NCBI RefSeq assembly: GCF_900105985.1
Contig: NZ_FNUB01000004.1
Coordinates: 347,501 to 411,500 of the forward strand
DNA length: 64,000 nt
Direction: 5' to 3'
DNA from: Tenacibaculum sp. MAR_2010_89
Lineage (GTDB): Bacteria > Bacteroidota > Bacteroidia > Flavobacteriales > Flavobacteriaceae
Shown: positions 27,801 to 35,898 of the stretch, piece by piece
How the letters are laid out: each line of letters opens with the position of its first letter
How positions within the stretch are numbered: the stretch's first letter is position 1
Program-made: the position numbers and the translations under genes
Notes under the pieces: generated by a model
Seen by the model: the letters and a program-made list of their open reading frames with translations, nothing else
What the model was told of the DNA's origin: nothing
Database searches by the model: none

Positions 27801-28075
27801 ATTTAGGAAAAAAAGATAAACGTCAAGGTATAGTTAGAAGCCCGGTTCCAAATGTAAGTACTCGTTTATGGACAGCTTATAGTTATGTTGGTAGTAAATT
27901 TAAAAATCAAACCAAAACTGAAGAAAGATTAGTAGCACAATTTGAAAACACTTTAAAGGAAGCAATTGATAAAACTAATGCATTCTTTAATAAAGAGTGG
28001 TCTGATTATAAACAAAAAGTTGAAAAAATTACAATTACACCTTTTAAAGAAGTACGTATATTTAAAACAAATTAA
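24875..28075 (+). CDS. secreted BNR/sortilin-like repeat (glycosyl hydrolase-type beta-propeller) protein
   Basis: 1066 residues with a Sec signal peptide ending near FAQE. Residues ~25-740 consist of repeated Asp-box/BNR motifs of the type SxDxGxTW (KSLDAGKTWKSM, KTIDGGKTWKQI, ITHDGGENWKKI, KSIDGGFKWKKI, VSEDGGKNFKQL, KSTDKGLTWEII, ITRNGGQNWTNV, KNYGKTWERI, INAGKKWIKW), forming one or two beta-propellers as in the VPS10/sortilin-like family. Residues ~800-1066 form a Lys-rich domain with coiled-coil features. Proteins of this kind in Bacteroidota are annotated as glycosyl hydrolases, but no catalytic residues can be assigned, so enzymatic activity is unproven. Confidence 0.88.
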   Translation: MKKILSILFISISSMLFAQEFSMDLVKNMKPRNIGPGGMSGRVTAIDVVQKNTDIMYVGTASGGVWKSTSGGIKWKPIFEKQVTASIGALAIQQSNPSVIWAGTGEGNPRNSLNGGYGIFKSLDAGKTWKSMGLEKTRHIHRIIIDPTNPNIIYVGAIGSPWGEHKERGVYKTIDGGKTWKQILFNNNKTGAADLVMDPSNPNKLIASMWEHKRDPWFFKSGGKGSGVYITHDGGENWKKITDKEGFPKGELGRIGVAISRSNPDVIYALVEAKKNALYKSIDGGFKWKKINDKRGIGNRPFYYSEIYVDPQNENRLYTVFTYINVSEDGGKNFKQLMPAYGVSNGVHPDHHAWWIHPEDASFMIDGNDGGLNITHDRGKSWRFVGNLPIAQFYHINVDNEYPYNIYGGMQDNGSWKGPAYVWKSQGIRNSYWQEISFGDGFDVVPDKDDARYGWSMSQQGYVVRYDSKTGNNFPVRPTHPDSKMHLRFNWNSAINIDPFNNSTLYFGSQFVHKSTDKGLTWEIISPDLTTNDKSKLKQSESGGLTMDATGAENHCTILVVEPSPLEKDMLWAATDDGQVQITRNGGQNWTNVSTNIKGLPANSWVTQIKASNKNKGEALLVANDYRRFNYKPYAYRTKNYGKTWERIVNENDVQSYALCIIEDIINPNLLFLGTDDGLYISINAGKKWIKWTNGFPTVPVKDLVIHPREHDLVIGTFGRAAWVLDDIRPLRAIAANKNILVNKFELFSPPTGYHAAYQQPTGSRFGADAMFNGKNRSSGALIKYYLNKPKKDSKNKKGKSNTKTVKKEKNKIKWDSIKFEFYNNKNELIRTLKRKAPKKNGIHTLRWGMDEKGVLRASRKIRKQKSEPSGIGARPGIYKIKATYGNVVSEQNISIEFDPRLELTEQNLDQLYGSLKKLSNKEKVIGKVVKQLVESKQIADNYSKKLKKEDKEKYKSEIKSSEKISKEITKLIDLYLGKKDKRQGIVRSPVPNVSTRLWTAYSYVGSKFKNQTKTEERLVAQFENTLKEAIDKTNAFFNKEWSDYKQKVEKITITPFKEVRIFKTN

Positions 28076-28102
28076 CAACTTAATAAACTTACTATATTCA
28101 TT

Positions 28103-28132
28103 AAAAAATCACCCGAAAAGGGTGATTTTTTA
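28103..28132 (+). terminator. terminator of the BNR protein gene
   Basis: A perfect 12-bp stem (AAAAAATCACCC at 28103-28114 with GGGTGATTTTTT at 28120-28131) closed by a GAAAA loop. Confidence 0.92.
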
Positions 28133-28339
28133 ATGAAAGCTATTATTTACTTTTACTACAACTCTTAATACCCTTTTAATTATGTTGAAATAACTACTAT
28201 TTCAAACTCCCTTAACATATAAGCTCTAGCAAAAAAATATACTTTTTAGTATTACATAAATATATTTTTCGCGAAAATTAGACACAAACCTTGAGTGTCT
28301 TTAAACGTTCAGGGCTTATTAAATTTTTAATTATTTATT

Positions 28340-28489
28340 ATGAAAAAATCAATTTTAAACTTAGGGAAAGTTTTAAAAAAAGAAGAACTTAAAAAAATCA
28401 ATGGAAAAGAAGGAGGCTGTGGCTGGGGCTTTTGCTTAAATAAATTTGGTAGATGTTCAATACTTGCCTGTTCTGGGCATATGGTATAA
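28340..28489 (+). CDS. bacteriocin-like leader peptide with four-Cys core
   Basis: 49 residues, ATG at 28340. Leader MKKSILNLGKVLKKEELKKINGK fits the Bacteroidota double-Gly-type leader register: Leu12 at -12, Glu16 at -8, Leu17 at -7, Ile20 at -4, Gly22 at -2, but Lys23 replaces Gly at -1; a second candidate site is Gly25-Gly26 just before Cys27. The C-terminal part has four Cys in the symmetric pattern C-x4-C-x6-C-x4-C (27, 32, 39, 44). An 8-bp inverted repeat TTGAAATA/TATTTCAA lies at 28185-28205 and a small AGACAC/GTGTCT hairpin at 28280-28300 in its leader region. No peptidase-transporter or modification enzyme is nearby, so export and modification would rely on distant genes. Confidence 0.72.
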   Translation: MKKSILNLGKVLKKEELKKINGKEGGCGWGFCLNKFGRCSILACSGHMV

Positions 28490-28491
28490 AA

Positions 28492-28526
28492 ACAAAAACT
28501 GTCTACTCAATAGATAGCCTTTTTGT
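28492..28526 (+). terminator. possible terminator of the peptide gene
   Basis: CTGTCTA and TAGATAG pair with one G:U around CTCAA, flanked by A run on the left and TTTTT on the right, directly after the peptide stop codon. Confidence 0.5.
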
Positions 28527-28803
28527 ATAATACACTATATGTATTTTATAATCAAGTAACACTTTACCTATAATTAAATAGAAGCTACCAATTAATGGTA
28601 GCTTCTATACATTGATGCTAATCATCTAAATAATAAACTTAATAAGTACTACCCAATCAGGCTCTGTCCTTTAGACTTACCAAATCAAGTTTTAACATAA
28701 AAATACTTATTTCCAAATTTCTTCTTTATAAAAATATAAAGTAATAAGGAGTGTTAGCAACAAAACTTATGAGAGTAAATAACTAAAATTAATAATTTTT
28801 AAT
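28527..28803. other. gene-free stretch with a 13-bp perfect hairpin, possible small RNA or gene remnant
   Basis: No frame of credible length is seen on either strand. A perfect inverted repeat ATAGAAGCTACCA/TGGTAGCTTCTAT (28578-28590 and 28596-28608) lacks a T tail. The stretch is followed by a strong terminator at 28804 that has no gene of its own upstream, which suggests either an untranslated RNA or the decayed remnant of a gene. Confidence 0.35.
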
Positions 28804-28844
28804 AAGAACCTGTTTAAAAAGTATTTTAAACAGGTTCTTTTTTT
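28804..28844 (+). terminator. strong intrinsic terminator without an obvious gene
   Basis: AAGAACCTGTTTAAAA (28804-28819) pairs perfectly with TTTTAAACAGGTTCTT (28824-28839) around AGTA, followed by T7. The nearest upstream coding sequence on this strand ends at 28489 and has its own possible terminator. Confidence 0.85.
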
Positions 28845-28899
28845 AGAAGTTAATGAAATTACTATTTTTACATTTAATAAAAAAAGGAAAATCAACATA

Positions 28900-29559
28900 A
28901 TGAAGAAAATTTATTTAACCCTTATAGTAGCTATCGTTTCATTAAAAATAGTAGCTCAAAAAAATCCTGCAAAAGAACTAGGTGCATGGTACATGTATAA
29001 TGGATCTCATAAATTATCTGAAAAATTCAGTTTAAAAACAATGGCTCATTTTCGTTTCTTTGAAATTGGAGATGATATGCAACAGTTTATTAGTCGTTTT
29101 GGGGTTAATTATAAAATCAACAAAAACTTAAGCGCAACACTTGGTCATTCTTATTTAAATACAGATAACACATTTGGTATTGATGGTGGCTCTTTTAATG
29201 AACACAGAATTTATGAGGACTTTAATGTAAAACATAAAGTTTCTAAACTAGGTTTTGCTCACCGATTGAGGTTTGAGCAACGCTTTTTCAATTCAATTAC
29301 AGGACATTTTGTACGTTATCAATTAGGTTTAGACTACCCTATATCTAAAAAATGGTCAACATATTTATTTAATGAAATTTTCTTTGATTTTGATGGGCAA
29401 GCATATAATCAAAACTGGCTAGGAACTGGTTTTTCTTATAAACTATCAAGTTCTATTAAATTGAAAGCTGGATATATGAATATTATGGTTAATGATACAC
29501 ATCTTGATAGAATTCAATTAGGTATTATCATTAACACAAATCATCAAAAAAAGAAATAA
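28900..29559 (+). CDS. DUF2490 outer-membrane beta-barrel-like protein
   Basis: 219 residues with a signal peptide (cleavage near IVAQ). The body is built of amphipathic strands ending in aromatic residues (LGAWYMYNGSHKLSEKFSLKTMAHFRFFEI, LSATLGHSYLNT, LGFAHRLRFEQRFFNS, WLGTGFSYKLSSSIKLKAGYM) typical of DUF2490, with a last strand DRIQLGIII. Function unknown; a small outer-membrane barrel is the likely fold. It is 40 bases upstream of the DUF819 gene. Confidence 0.85.
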   Translation: MKKIYLTLIVAIVSLKIVAQKNPAKELGAWYMYNGSHKLSEKFSLKTMAHFRFFEIGDDMQQFISRFGVNYKINKNLSATLGHSYLNTDNTFGIDGGSFNEHRIYEDFNVKHKVSKLGFAHRLRFEQRFFNSITGHFVRYQLGLDYPISKKWSTYLFNEIFFDFDGQAYNQNWLGTGFSYKLSSSIKLKAGYMNIMVNDTHLDRIQLGIIINTNHQKKK

Positions 29560-29598
29560 ACATATTTTATATACCTTAGCCCAAACTAATTACTATTT

Positions 29599-30861
29599 AT
29601 GGAAGCACCTCTTTTTACTAATGATGCAATTGTATTCGGAATTCTAATGGTTTCATTAGGGTTTGTCTTTTATACAGAATCTAAAAAATCAGGATTTTGG
29701 TCTAAATTTTATAAAATAGTACCAGGCGTTTTAATGTGTTATTTAATCCCTTCTATTTTTAATTCTATGGGGTGGATTTCAGCAGAAAAAACGCAAACTT
29801 ATTTTATTGCTAGTAGGTATTTACTTCCAGCTTCATTAGTTTTAATGACTTTAAGTATCGATTTAAAAGCTATTTTTAACTTAGGTCCTAAAGCTTTAAT
29901 TATGTTTTTTACAGGAACCATTGGAATTATAATCGGTGGGCCTATGGCTATTTTATTAGTTTCCATTGTTTCTCCAGAAACTGTTGGAGGTGTTGGCTTT
30001 GATGCTGTTTGGAGAGGTCTTTCTACACTTGCTGGTAGTTGGATTGGTGGTGGAGCAAACCAAGCTGCTATGTTAGAAATATACCAATATAATCAAGCTA
30101 GTTATGGAAAAATGGTATTGGTTGATATTGTTGTTGGAAATATTTGGATGGCTATTTTATTAATTGGAATTGGTAAAAACAATAAAATAAATAAATGGTT
30201 AAAAGCAGATACCACAGCTATTGAAGAGTTAAAAGATAAAGTATCATCTTTTACTTCAAATATAACTAGAGTTCCTTCTTTAGCTGATTTAGTTATTATT
30301 TTAGCTTTAGCATTTGGTGCAGTTGGTCTTGCTCATTTTGGTGCAGATAATATATCTAGTTATTTAGTCAATAATTTTGAATCAGTAGCTGATAAAACTT
30401 CCTCTTTATCCTCTTTTTCTTCTAAATTCTTTTGGATGGTTACAATTGCTACTATCATTGGTATTCTTTTATCTTTTACCAAAGCTAAAAATTATGAAGG
30501 AGCTGGTGCTAGTAAAATAGGAAGCATTTTTATTTATATTTTAGTTGCTACTATTGGTATGAAAATGGATTTAACCAGTATTTTAGATAATCCAGGATTA
30601 CTTGTGGTAGGTGTCGTTTGGATGTCTATCCATGCAGGTTTATTGATATTAGTAGCTAAATTAATAAAAGCGCCTTATTTCTTTTTAGCTGTAGGAAGTC
30701 AAGCCAACGTTGGTGCTGCAGCCAGCGCTCCTGTAGTTGCTGCTGCTTTTCATCCATCATTAGCAACAGTTGGAGTTTTACTTGCTGTTTTTGGGTATGT
30801 AGTTGGAACCTACGGAGCCATGTTATGTACAATTTTAATGGAAATAGCCTCGAAAGCTTAG
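29599..30861 (+). CDS. DUF819 family membrane protein
   Basis: 420 residues with about 11-12 hydrophobic segments. It shows the DUF819 features LPASLVLMTLSIDLKAIFNLGPKALIMFFTGTIGIIIGGPMAI, GLSTLAGSWIGGGANQAAMLEIY and VGSQANVGAAASAPVVAAAFHPSLATVGVLLAVFGYVVGTYGA. The two halves look related (an inverted-repeat transporter fold), but substrate is not known. Starts 40 bases after the DUF2490 gene; a small lipoprotein gene follows. Confidence 0.9.
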   Translation: MEAPLFTNDAIVFGILMVSLGFVFYTESKKSGFWSKFYKIVPGVLMCYLIPSIFNSMGWISAEKTQTYFIASRYLLPASLVLMTLSIDLKAIFNLGPKALIMFFTGTIGIIIGGPMAILLVSIVSPETVGGVGFDAVWRGLSTLAGSWIGGGANQAAMLEIYQYNQASYGKMVLVDIVVGNIWMAILLIGIGKNNKINKWLKADTTAIEELKDKVSSFTSNITRVPSLADLVIILALAFGAVGLAHFGADNISSYLVNNFESVADKTSSLSSFSSKFFWMVTIATIIGILLSFTKAKNYEGAGASKIGSIFIYILVATIGMKMDLTSILDNPGLLVVGVVWMSIHAGLLILVAKLIKAPYFFLAVGSQANVGAAASAPVVAAAFHPSLATVGVLLAVFGYVVGTYGAMLCTILMEIASKA

Positions 30862-30900
30862 TAGATTTCCTCATATTTGCAACTCAAAATTTTTAATTCA

Positions 30901-31605
30901 ATGAAAAAACTTTTAATCGTTTTAGTATTTACATTTATTGCTATAGCATGTTCTTCTAAAAAACAAGGAAACATGATTGTTAAAGGGCAAATTAAAGGTC
31001 TTAAAAAAGGAACTTTATATCTTCAAAAAATGAAGGATACAGTATTAATCACTGTTGATTCTGTTGCCTTATTAGGTAATGATGCATTTATTTTAACAGA
31101 TAATGTAGAGTCTCCTGTAATGTATTACCTTACTTTTAATGGAAACACAAATGATAAACGTTTATTATTTTTTGGAGAAAAAGGAGAAATTACAATTAAC
31201 GATAACGTTGAAGAATTTGGATTTAAACCTGTAATAAAAGGATCAAAGAACCAAGAAGTATTAGATAATTACAATAAGGTTGATAAACGCTTTACTGACC
31301 AACGTTTAGATTTTATTAAACAAGATTTTGAGGCTAAACAAGCACAAGATGAAGAATTAATTAAAAAACTTGAAGCTGATTATAAAAAAATGGTTCGTCG
31401 TAGGTTTTTATTCACTACAAATTTTGCGATTGCTAACCCTGATAGTGAAGCTGCTCCATATATAGCGCTAACTCAACTATTTGACGCTAATATTAAGTTA
31501 CTTGACACTATAAATAATAGCTTAACTGATAAAGTAAAGAATTCACCATATGGTAAACGTTTACAAAAGTTTATTACTGATATAAAAATCAAAGAACAGA
31601 AATAA
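30901..31605 (+). CDS. DUF4369-like lipoprotein
   Basis: 234 residues from the ATG at 30901; an in-frame TTG 24 bases upstream lacks support and would disrupt the signal peptide. Lipoprotein signal ends FIAIAC (Cys 17). The N-terminal DUF4369 pattern is clear: GNMIVKGQIKGLKKGTLYLQKMKDTVLITVDSVAL, then KRLLFFGEKGEITIND. In longer family members this domain precedes a thioredoxin domain; here the C-terminal half is helical and no CxxC is present. Ends in an 18-bp stem terminator. Confidence 0.83.
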   Translation: MKKLLIVLVFTFIAIACSSKKQGNMIVKGQIKGLKKGTLYLQKMKDTVLITVDSVALLGNDAFILTDNVESPVMYYLTFNGNTNDKRLLFFGEKGEITINDNVEEFGFKPVIKGSKNQEVLDNYNKVDKRFTDQRLDFIKQDFEAKQAQDEELIKKLEADYKKMVRRRFLFTTNFAIANPDSEAAPYIALTQLFDANIKLLDTINNSLTDKVKNSPYGKRLQKFITDIKIKEQK

Positions 31606-31624
31606 TTTTACGCTACTAAAAAGT

Positions 31625-31664
31625 AAAAAAGACCAGTGATTAAATAATCACTGGTCTTTTTTAT
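31625..31664. terminator. bidirectional terminator
   Basis: An 18-bp perfect stem (31625-31642 with 31645-31662) with core GACCAGTGATTA, A run and T run on the two sides. It separates the DUF4369 gene (plus) from the FNR-like gene (minus). Confidence 0.93.
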
Positions 31665-31713
31665 AGAATAACTATTTTTATTTAAAATAGTCTATTTAAA
31701 TTATTAATAAATT

Positions 31714-32400
31714 TTAAAATCCTTCAGAAATATCCTTTAATCCTCTTGGATTTAAAATAGTAATGTTTTTACCTTTCAAACTAATTAATTTGTTCTTTTT
31801 AAATTCAGAAAGTAATCGAATGGCTGATTCAGTAGCTGTTCCAATAATATTGGCTATATCTTCCCTTGAAAAATTAACATCAATAGCTCCTTCACTATTT
31901 TTTAAAAACCTTTCGTCTAAATATAATAAAGTTGCTGCTAAACGTTGCTTCACCGTTTTTTGTGCCATGTCTACAATAACATTATCCGCATTTTTTAATG
32001 ATAAAGCCATGTTCTTTAAAATCTCCATGGTAAAGTTTTGATTTTTCTCTAAATCTTTTATGATTTCTTCTTTAGGAATAAAACAAACCTCCATATCATT
32101 AACTGCTATTGCCTTTAAATTTGAGGTTTCATTATTTATCAAACTTCGTTCCCCAAGTAAATCTCCTTTTTTAATCAAATGAACTATTTGATCACGTCCA
32201 TTATCACTCATTTTAGAAACCTTACAAACACCATCTTTTATACAAAACACACCATTTATATGTTCACCTTCTTCAAATAAAACTTCTCCTTTTTTTACTA
32301 ATTTTGAAGTTTTACATCCAGAAACCCTTACTAATTCATCTTTTGTTAATGCCTTTAAAGAATTAAATTGACGAACAATACATTGCTCACATTTACTCAT
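31714..32400 (-). CDS. FNR-like Crp/Fnr family transcription regulator
   Basis: 228 residues: cyclic-nucleotide-binding-type beta roll (KKGEVLFEEGEHINGVFCIKDGVCKVSKM, KKGDLLGERSLI), dimer helix and a C-terminal winged helix (SREDIANIIGTATESAIRLLSEFKKNKLISLKGKNITILN). N-terminal Cys4, Cys7 and Cys29 plus further Cys in the roll (GVFCIKDGVC, VCFIP) could hold an oxygen-sensing [4Fe-4S] cluster as in FNR; this is inference. In the recognition helix the Glu and Arg of FNR's E-xx-S-R are kept (ESAIR). It is divergent from the CcoI-type ATPase gene, and the intergenic region holds a palindromic box matching those at the cco and usp promoters, consistent with control of cbb3 respiration. Confidence 0.88.
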   Translation of the reverse strand: MSKCEQCIVRQFNSLKALTKDELVRVSGCKTSKLVKKGEVLFEEGEHINGVFCIKDGVCKVSKMSDNGRDQIVHLIKKGDLLGERSLINNETSNLKAIAVNDMEVCFIPKEEIIKDLEKNQNFTMEILKNMALSLKNADNVIVDMAQKTVKQRLAATLLYLDERFLKNSEGAIDVNFSREDIANIIGTATESAIRLLSEFKKNKLISLKGKNITILNPRGLKDISEGF

Positions 32401-32423
32401 AATGTGCCCTTTTTGAGATTAAT

Positions 32424-32483
32424 CAAAGGTACTAAAAAGCTGACAAATATCATATTTTATACTAACATAATAATAGACCTTTG
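32424..32483. promoter_or_regulatory. divergent promoters with FNR-like box (fnr-type gene / copper ATPase)
   Basis: TGACAAATATCA at 32441-32452 is an imperfect FNR-type palindrome (TGAC-N4-ATCA). On the plus strand GACCTTTG (32476-32483; consensus TAnnTTTG) begins 35 bases after the box start, giving an activator-like position near -41. On the minus strand TACCTTTG (32431-32424) lies so close that the box falls between the -33 and -7 regions of the regulator gene, suggesting autorepression. The 19-base string TGACAAATATCATATTTTA recurs identically at 39716. Confidence 0.7.
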
Positions 32484-32503
32484 CTCTAGGCAAAAGAGTA
32501 AAT

Positions 32504-34879
32504 ATGGAAAGTAAAAAATGTTTTCACTGTGGTAACAAGTGTGAGGCAGATACTATTACTATTAATGAAAAATCATTTTGTTGTAATGGTTGTAAAACTG
32601 TTTATGAAATTTTTTCAGACAATGATTTAACCTGCTACTACGACTTTCAAAATAGTCCTGGAGCTATCCCCGAAGAAATTAAAGGGAAATATGACTTTTT
32701 AACTAATAATGATATTGTTGAAAAGTTAATAGAGTTTAATGATGGCAATATTCAAGTTGTAAATATGTACATCCCTCATATACATTGTAGTTCATGTATA
32801 TGGATTTTAGAAAACTTACACAAACTTCAAAAAAACATAACTACATCTCAAGTTAATTTCCCTAAAAAAACTGTTAGAATTACCTACAACGCAACTAACA
32901 CAAATTTAAAAGAAGTTGTTTTATTATTAAGTTCAATAGGATACGAACCCTATATTAGTTTAGAAGACTATGAAGTAGGTAAAAAACAAGTAAATAGAAG
33001 TTTATTATATAAGCTTGGAATTGCTGGTTTTGCTTATGGAAATGTAATGTTTTTATCTTTTCCTGAGTATTTCGAAGTCTCTGAATTTTGGTTAGAACAA
33101 TACAAAAGTGTTTTTAGGTGGTTAATGTTTGCTTTTTCATTACCCGTTATATTGTATGCCAGTCAGGACTATTTTGTTTCGGCTTATAAAGGAATACGTA
33201 CAAAAATATTAAATATTGATGTTCCTATTGCTTTAGGTTTATTGGTATTATTTATAAGAAGTACTGTAGAAATTGTTTTCAATATAGGTACAGGTTTTTT
33301 CGACAGTTTAACCGGACTTGTATTTTTCCTTTTACTTGGTAAGTTTTTTCAGCAAAAAACATATAACTTTTTATCCTTTGAGCGAGATTACAAATCTTAT
33401 TTCCCTATTGCTGTAACACAAATAACTAAAGATGGTAAAGAAGAAAATACTCAAATTTATAACATAAAAAAAGGAGACCGATTACTAATAAGAAATCAAG
33501 AATTAATTCCTGTAGATGGTATTTTAATCAATGGAAATGCGCAAATAGATTATAGCTTTGTTACTGGTGAAGCCAATCCAGTTTCAAAAAAATCGGGAGA
33601 TAAAATATTTGCAGGAGGAAAACAACTTTACGGAAGTATAGAGATGGAAGTTTTAAATTCTGTTTCTCAAAGTTACTTAACTCAATTATGGAGTAATGAT
33701 GTATTTCAAAAAGATAAAAACTCTACTTTTAAAACTTTAACCGATAGTATTGGTAAAAACTTTACCATTGCAGTACTATCCATTGCTTTTGTAACTACAC
33801 TATTTTGGTTTTTTTACGACCCAAGTAAAGCTTTAAATGTATTTACCGCTGTTTTAATAATTGCTTGCCCTTGTGCAATTGCTTTGGCAGCTCCATTCAC
33901 CTTAGGTAATCTATTACGTATTTTTGGCAAACGAAAATTCTATCTTAAAAACGCTACAGTTATTGAGCAACTGGCAACTATTAATAGCATAATTTTTGAT
34001 AAAACCGGGACTTTAACAACTAACAAAGAAAATAACATTACTTATGATGGAATAGCATTAAACAGTGAACAAAAATCAATATTAAAAAGCTCTTTAAGAT
34101 CATCAAATCATCCATTAAGTAGAATGCTTTATACTTCTTTTAAGAACGAAGAAAATATATCTATTGATAATTATCATGAATACATAGGAAAAGGTATTGA
34201 AACTTCTTACCAACAAACAACATTAAAAATTGGATCATCCTCTTTTGTTCAAGATAAATCAGAATCTACGAATCTAGATACTTCTGTTCACATTAGTATA
34301 AACGATGTATATAAAGGTAAATTTCTTTTTAAAAATGCTTATAGGAAAGATGTTGAACCAGTATTTTCTTCTTTAAAAAATAATTATGAACTAGCTGTAG
34401 TGTCTGGTGATAATGAAGGTGAAAAAAAATATTTACAAAACTTTTTACCCTCAATTACAACATTACTATTCAATCAAAAGCCTGAAGATAAATTAAATTA
34501 TATTAATGGTCTTCAGCAACAAAATAAAAAAGTAATGATGGTTGGTGATGGATTAAATGATGCTGGAGCCTTGGCCCAAAGTAATGTTGGGATTGCTCTT
34601 TCTGAAAACATTAATGTATTTTCTCCTGCCTGTGATGCTATTTTAGATGCTTCAAAATTTCATCAGATAACTAATTACATTAAAGCCTCAAAAACTGCTA
34701 TTAAAATTATAAAGTACTGTTTTTTGTTATCTTTATCTTATAACGTAGTAGGTCTTTACTTTGCTGTAACTGGGCAACTAAAACCAGTAATAGCTGCTAT
34801 TTTAATGCCTTTGAGCTCAATAAGTATAGTACTATTTACAACTATTGCAACAAATATATTAGGACGAAAAATAAAATAA
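32504..34879 (+). CDS. ccoI: CcoI/FixI-type copper-transporting P1B ATPase
   Basis: 791 residues. Order: N-terminal Cys-rich segment (CFHCGNKC ... CCNGC, residues 6-32), an HMA domain with the metal pair in HIHCSSCIW (near 95-101), membrane helices, actuator loop (SFVTGEANPVSK), CPC motif in IIACPCAIALAAP near 454, phosphorylation site FDKTGTLTT near 499 and hinge MVGDGLNDAGAL near 680. CcoI-type pumps deliver copper for the heme-copper centre of cbb3 oxidase. The FNR-like box upstream and the distant cco operon with the same box support this. First gene of a run ending with hemN. Confidence 0.92.
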   Translation: MESKKCFHCGNKCEADTITINEKSFCCNGCKTVYEIFSDNDLTCYYDFQNSPGAIPEEIKGKYDFLTNNDIVEKLIEFNDGNIQVVNMYIPHIHCSSCIWILENLHKLQKNITTSQVNFPKKTVRITYNATNTNLKEVVLLLSSIGYEPYISLEDYEVGKKQVNRSLLYKLGIAGFAYGNVMFLSFPEYFEVSEFWLEQYKSVFRWLMFAFSLPVILYASQDYFVSAYKGIRTKILNIDVPIALGLLVLFIRSTVEIVFNIGTGFFDSLTGLVFFLLLGKFFQQKTYNFLSFERDYKSYFPIAVTQITKDGKEENTQIYNIKKGDRLLIRNQELIPVDGILINGNAQIDYSFVTGEANPVSKKSGDKIFAGGKQLYGSIEMEVLNSVSQSYLTQLWSNDVFQKDKNSTFKTLTDSIGKNFTIAVLSIAFVTTLFWFFYDPSKALNVFTAVLIIACPCAIALAAPFTLGNLLRIFGKRKFYLKNATVIEQLATINSIIFDKTGTLTTNKENNITYDGIALNSEQKSILKSSLRSSNHPLSRMLYTSFKNEENISIDNYHEYIGKGIETSYQQTTLKIGSSSFVQDKSESTNLDTSVHISINDVYKGKFLFKNAYRKDVEPVFSSLKNNYELAVVSGDNEGEKKYLQNFLPSITTLLFNQKPEDKLNYINGLQQQNKKVMMVGDGLNDAGALAQSNVGIALSENINVFSPACDAILDASKFHQITNYIKASKTAIKIIKYCFLLSLSYNVVGLYFAVTGQLKPVIAAILMPLSSISIVLFTTIATNILGRKIK

Positions 34880-34884
34880 AAATT

Positions 34885-35217
34885 ATGAAAGTAGCCTCAT
34901 TTTTAAAAAATATAAAGTTTAATAAAATGAAACCAGCTGTTTCATTACTGTTAGATACTGACTTTTCAAAAGAAATACGAGTTGTGTTCGAAAAAGGTCA
35001 AACCATGGAAGATCATCAAGCCCCATTTGCAATCATAGTTCAAGTAGTAAAAGGATGTATAGCTTTTGGAGTTAATGAAGAAGAGAAACTACTAAATACT
35101 GGTGATATCATTTCATTGAAACCACACGTAGTTCATAACCTTACTGCAATAGAGGAAAGTATTGTTCGATTATCTTTATCAAAATCAGACACAGTAAATA
35201 GAGTAAAAAACGTTTAG
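34885..35217 (+). CDS. small cupin-domain protein
   Basis: 110 residues, single cupin barrel: VVFEKGQTMEDHQAPFAIIVQVVKGCIAFGVNEEEKLLNTGDIISLKPHVVHNLTAIEESIVRLSLSK. It contains His in EDHQAPF and in PHVVHNL, usual positions for metal ligands, though only part of the canonical set. It is 5 bases after ccoI and 4 bases before deoC, so co-transcribed. Small cupins next to anaerobic genes may be sensors or binding proteins; role not known. Confidence 0.85.
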   Translation: MKVASFLKNIKFNKMKPAVSLLLDTDFSKEIRVVFEKGQTMEDHQAPFAIIVQVVKGCIAFGVNEEEKLLNTGDIISLKPHVVHNLTAIEESIVRLSLSKSDTVNRVKNV

Positions 35218-35221
35218 GAAC

Positions 35222-35887
35222 ATGCAAATAAACAAATATATAGATCATACATTATTAAAGCCAACAGCTACAGAAAAAGAAATTATCAAGCTATGTAATG
35301 AAGCTAAAAAACACAATTTCAGCGCAGTATGTGTTAACGGATCTTACGTACAATTAGCTAAACAAGAATTAGAAAATTCAACTATTAAAATTGCTGCAGT
35401 AGTTGGTTTTCCTCTAGGTGCTATGAGTACAGAAACAAAAGTATTTGAAGCTAAAAATGCTATTAAAAATGGAGCTTCAGAAATTGATATGGTTATTAAT
35501 ATTGGAAAATTAATAGACGGAGAATATGAGTATGTAGAAAATGAAATAAGTCAAATAAAAAAAATCATTGAAAAACATACCTTAAAAGTAATTTTTGAAA
35601 ACTGTTATTTAAATACTGAACAAATAAAAATTGTTACCCAATTAGCTGTTAACGCTAAGGCTGATTTCATTAAAACCTCAACAGGTTTTGGTACTGACGG
35701 TGCTAAGTTTGAAGATGTTTCTTTAATGAAAAATATAGCTAAAGGTAAAATAGAAATTAAAGCAGCTGGTGGTATAAGAAATATAGAAATCGCTAAAAAA
35801 TATATTAATTTTGGGGTTACTCGCTTAGGTACTTCATCTGGAGTTTCTTTAGTTACCGATGGTATAACAAATAAAAGCCAGTACTAA
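35222..35887 (+). CDS. deoC: deoxyribose-phosphate aldolase
   Basis: 221 residues. It splits 2-deoxyribose 5-phosphate into glyceraldehyde 3-phosphate and acetaldehyde. The class I aldolase signatures are visible: [15 protein letters not shown] at the start, [38 protein letters not shown], and the Schiff-base Lys in [11 protein letters not shown], followed by KAAGGIRN and RLGTSSG. It pairs functionally with the neighbouring deoD for nucleoside breakdown. Confidence 0.96.
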   Translation: MQINKYIDHTLLKPTATEKEIIKLCNEAKKHNFSAVCVNGSYVQLAKQELENSTIKIAAVVGFPLGAMSTETKVFEAKNAIKNGASEIDMVINIGKLIDGEYEYVENEISQIKKIIEKHTLKVIFENCYLNTEQIKIVTQLAVNAKADFIKTSTGFGTDGAKFEDVSLMKNIAKGKIEIKAAGGIRNIEIAKKYINFGVTRLGTSSGVSLVTDGITNKSQY

Positions 35888-35898
35888 AAACCATACTT

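Noticed and set aside
30877..30900. Upstream TTG start of the DUF4369-like lipoprotein
   Set aside because: ATG at 30901 gives a normal lipoprotein signal peptide with Cys 17.
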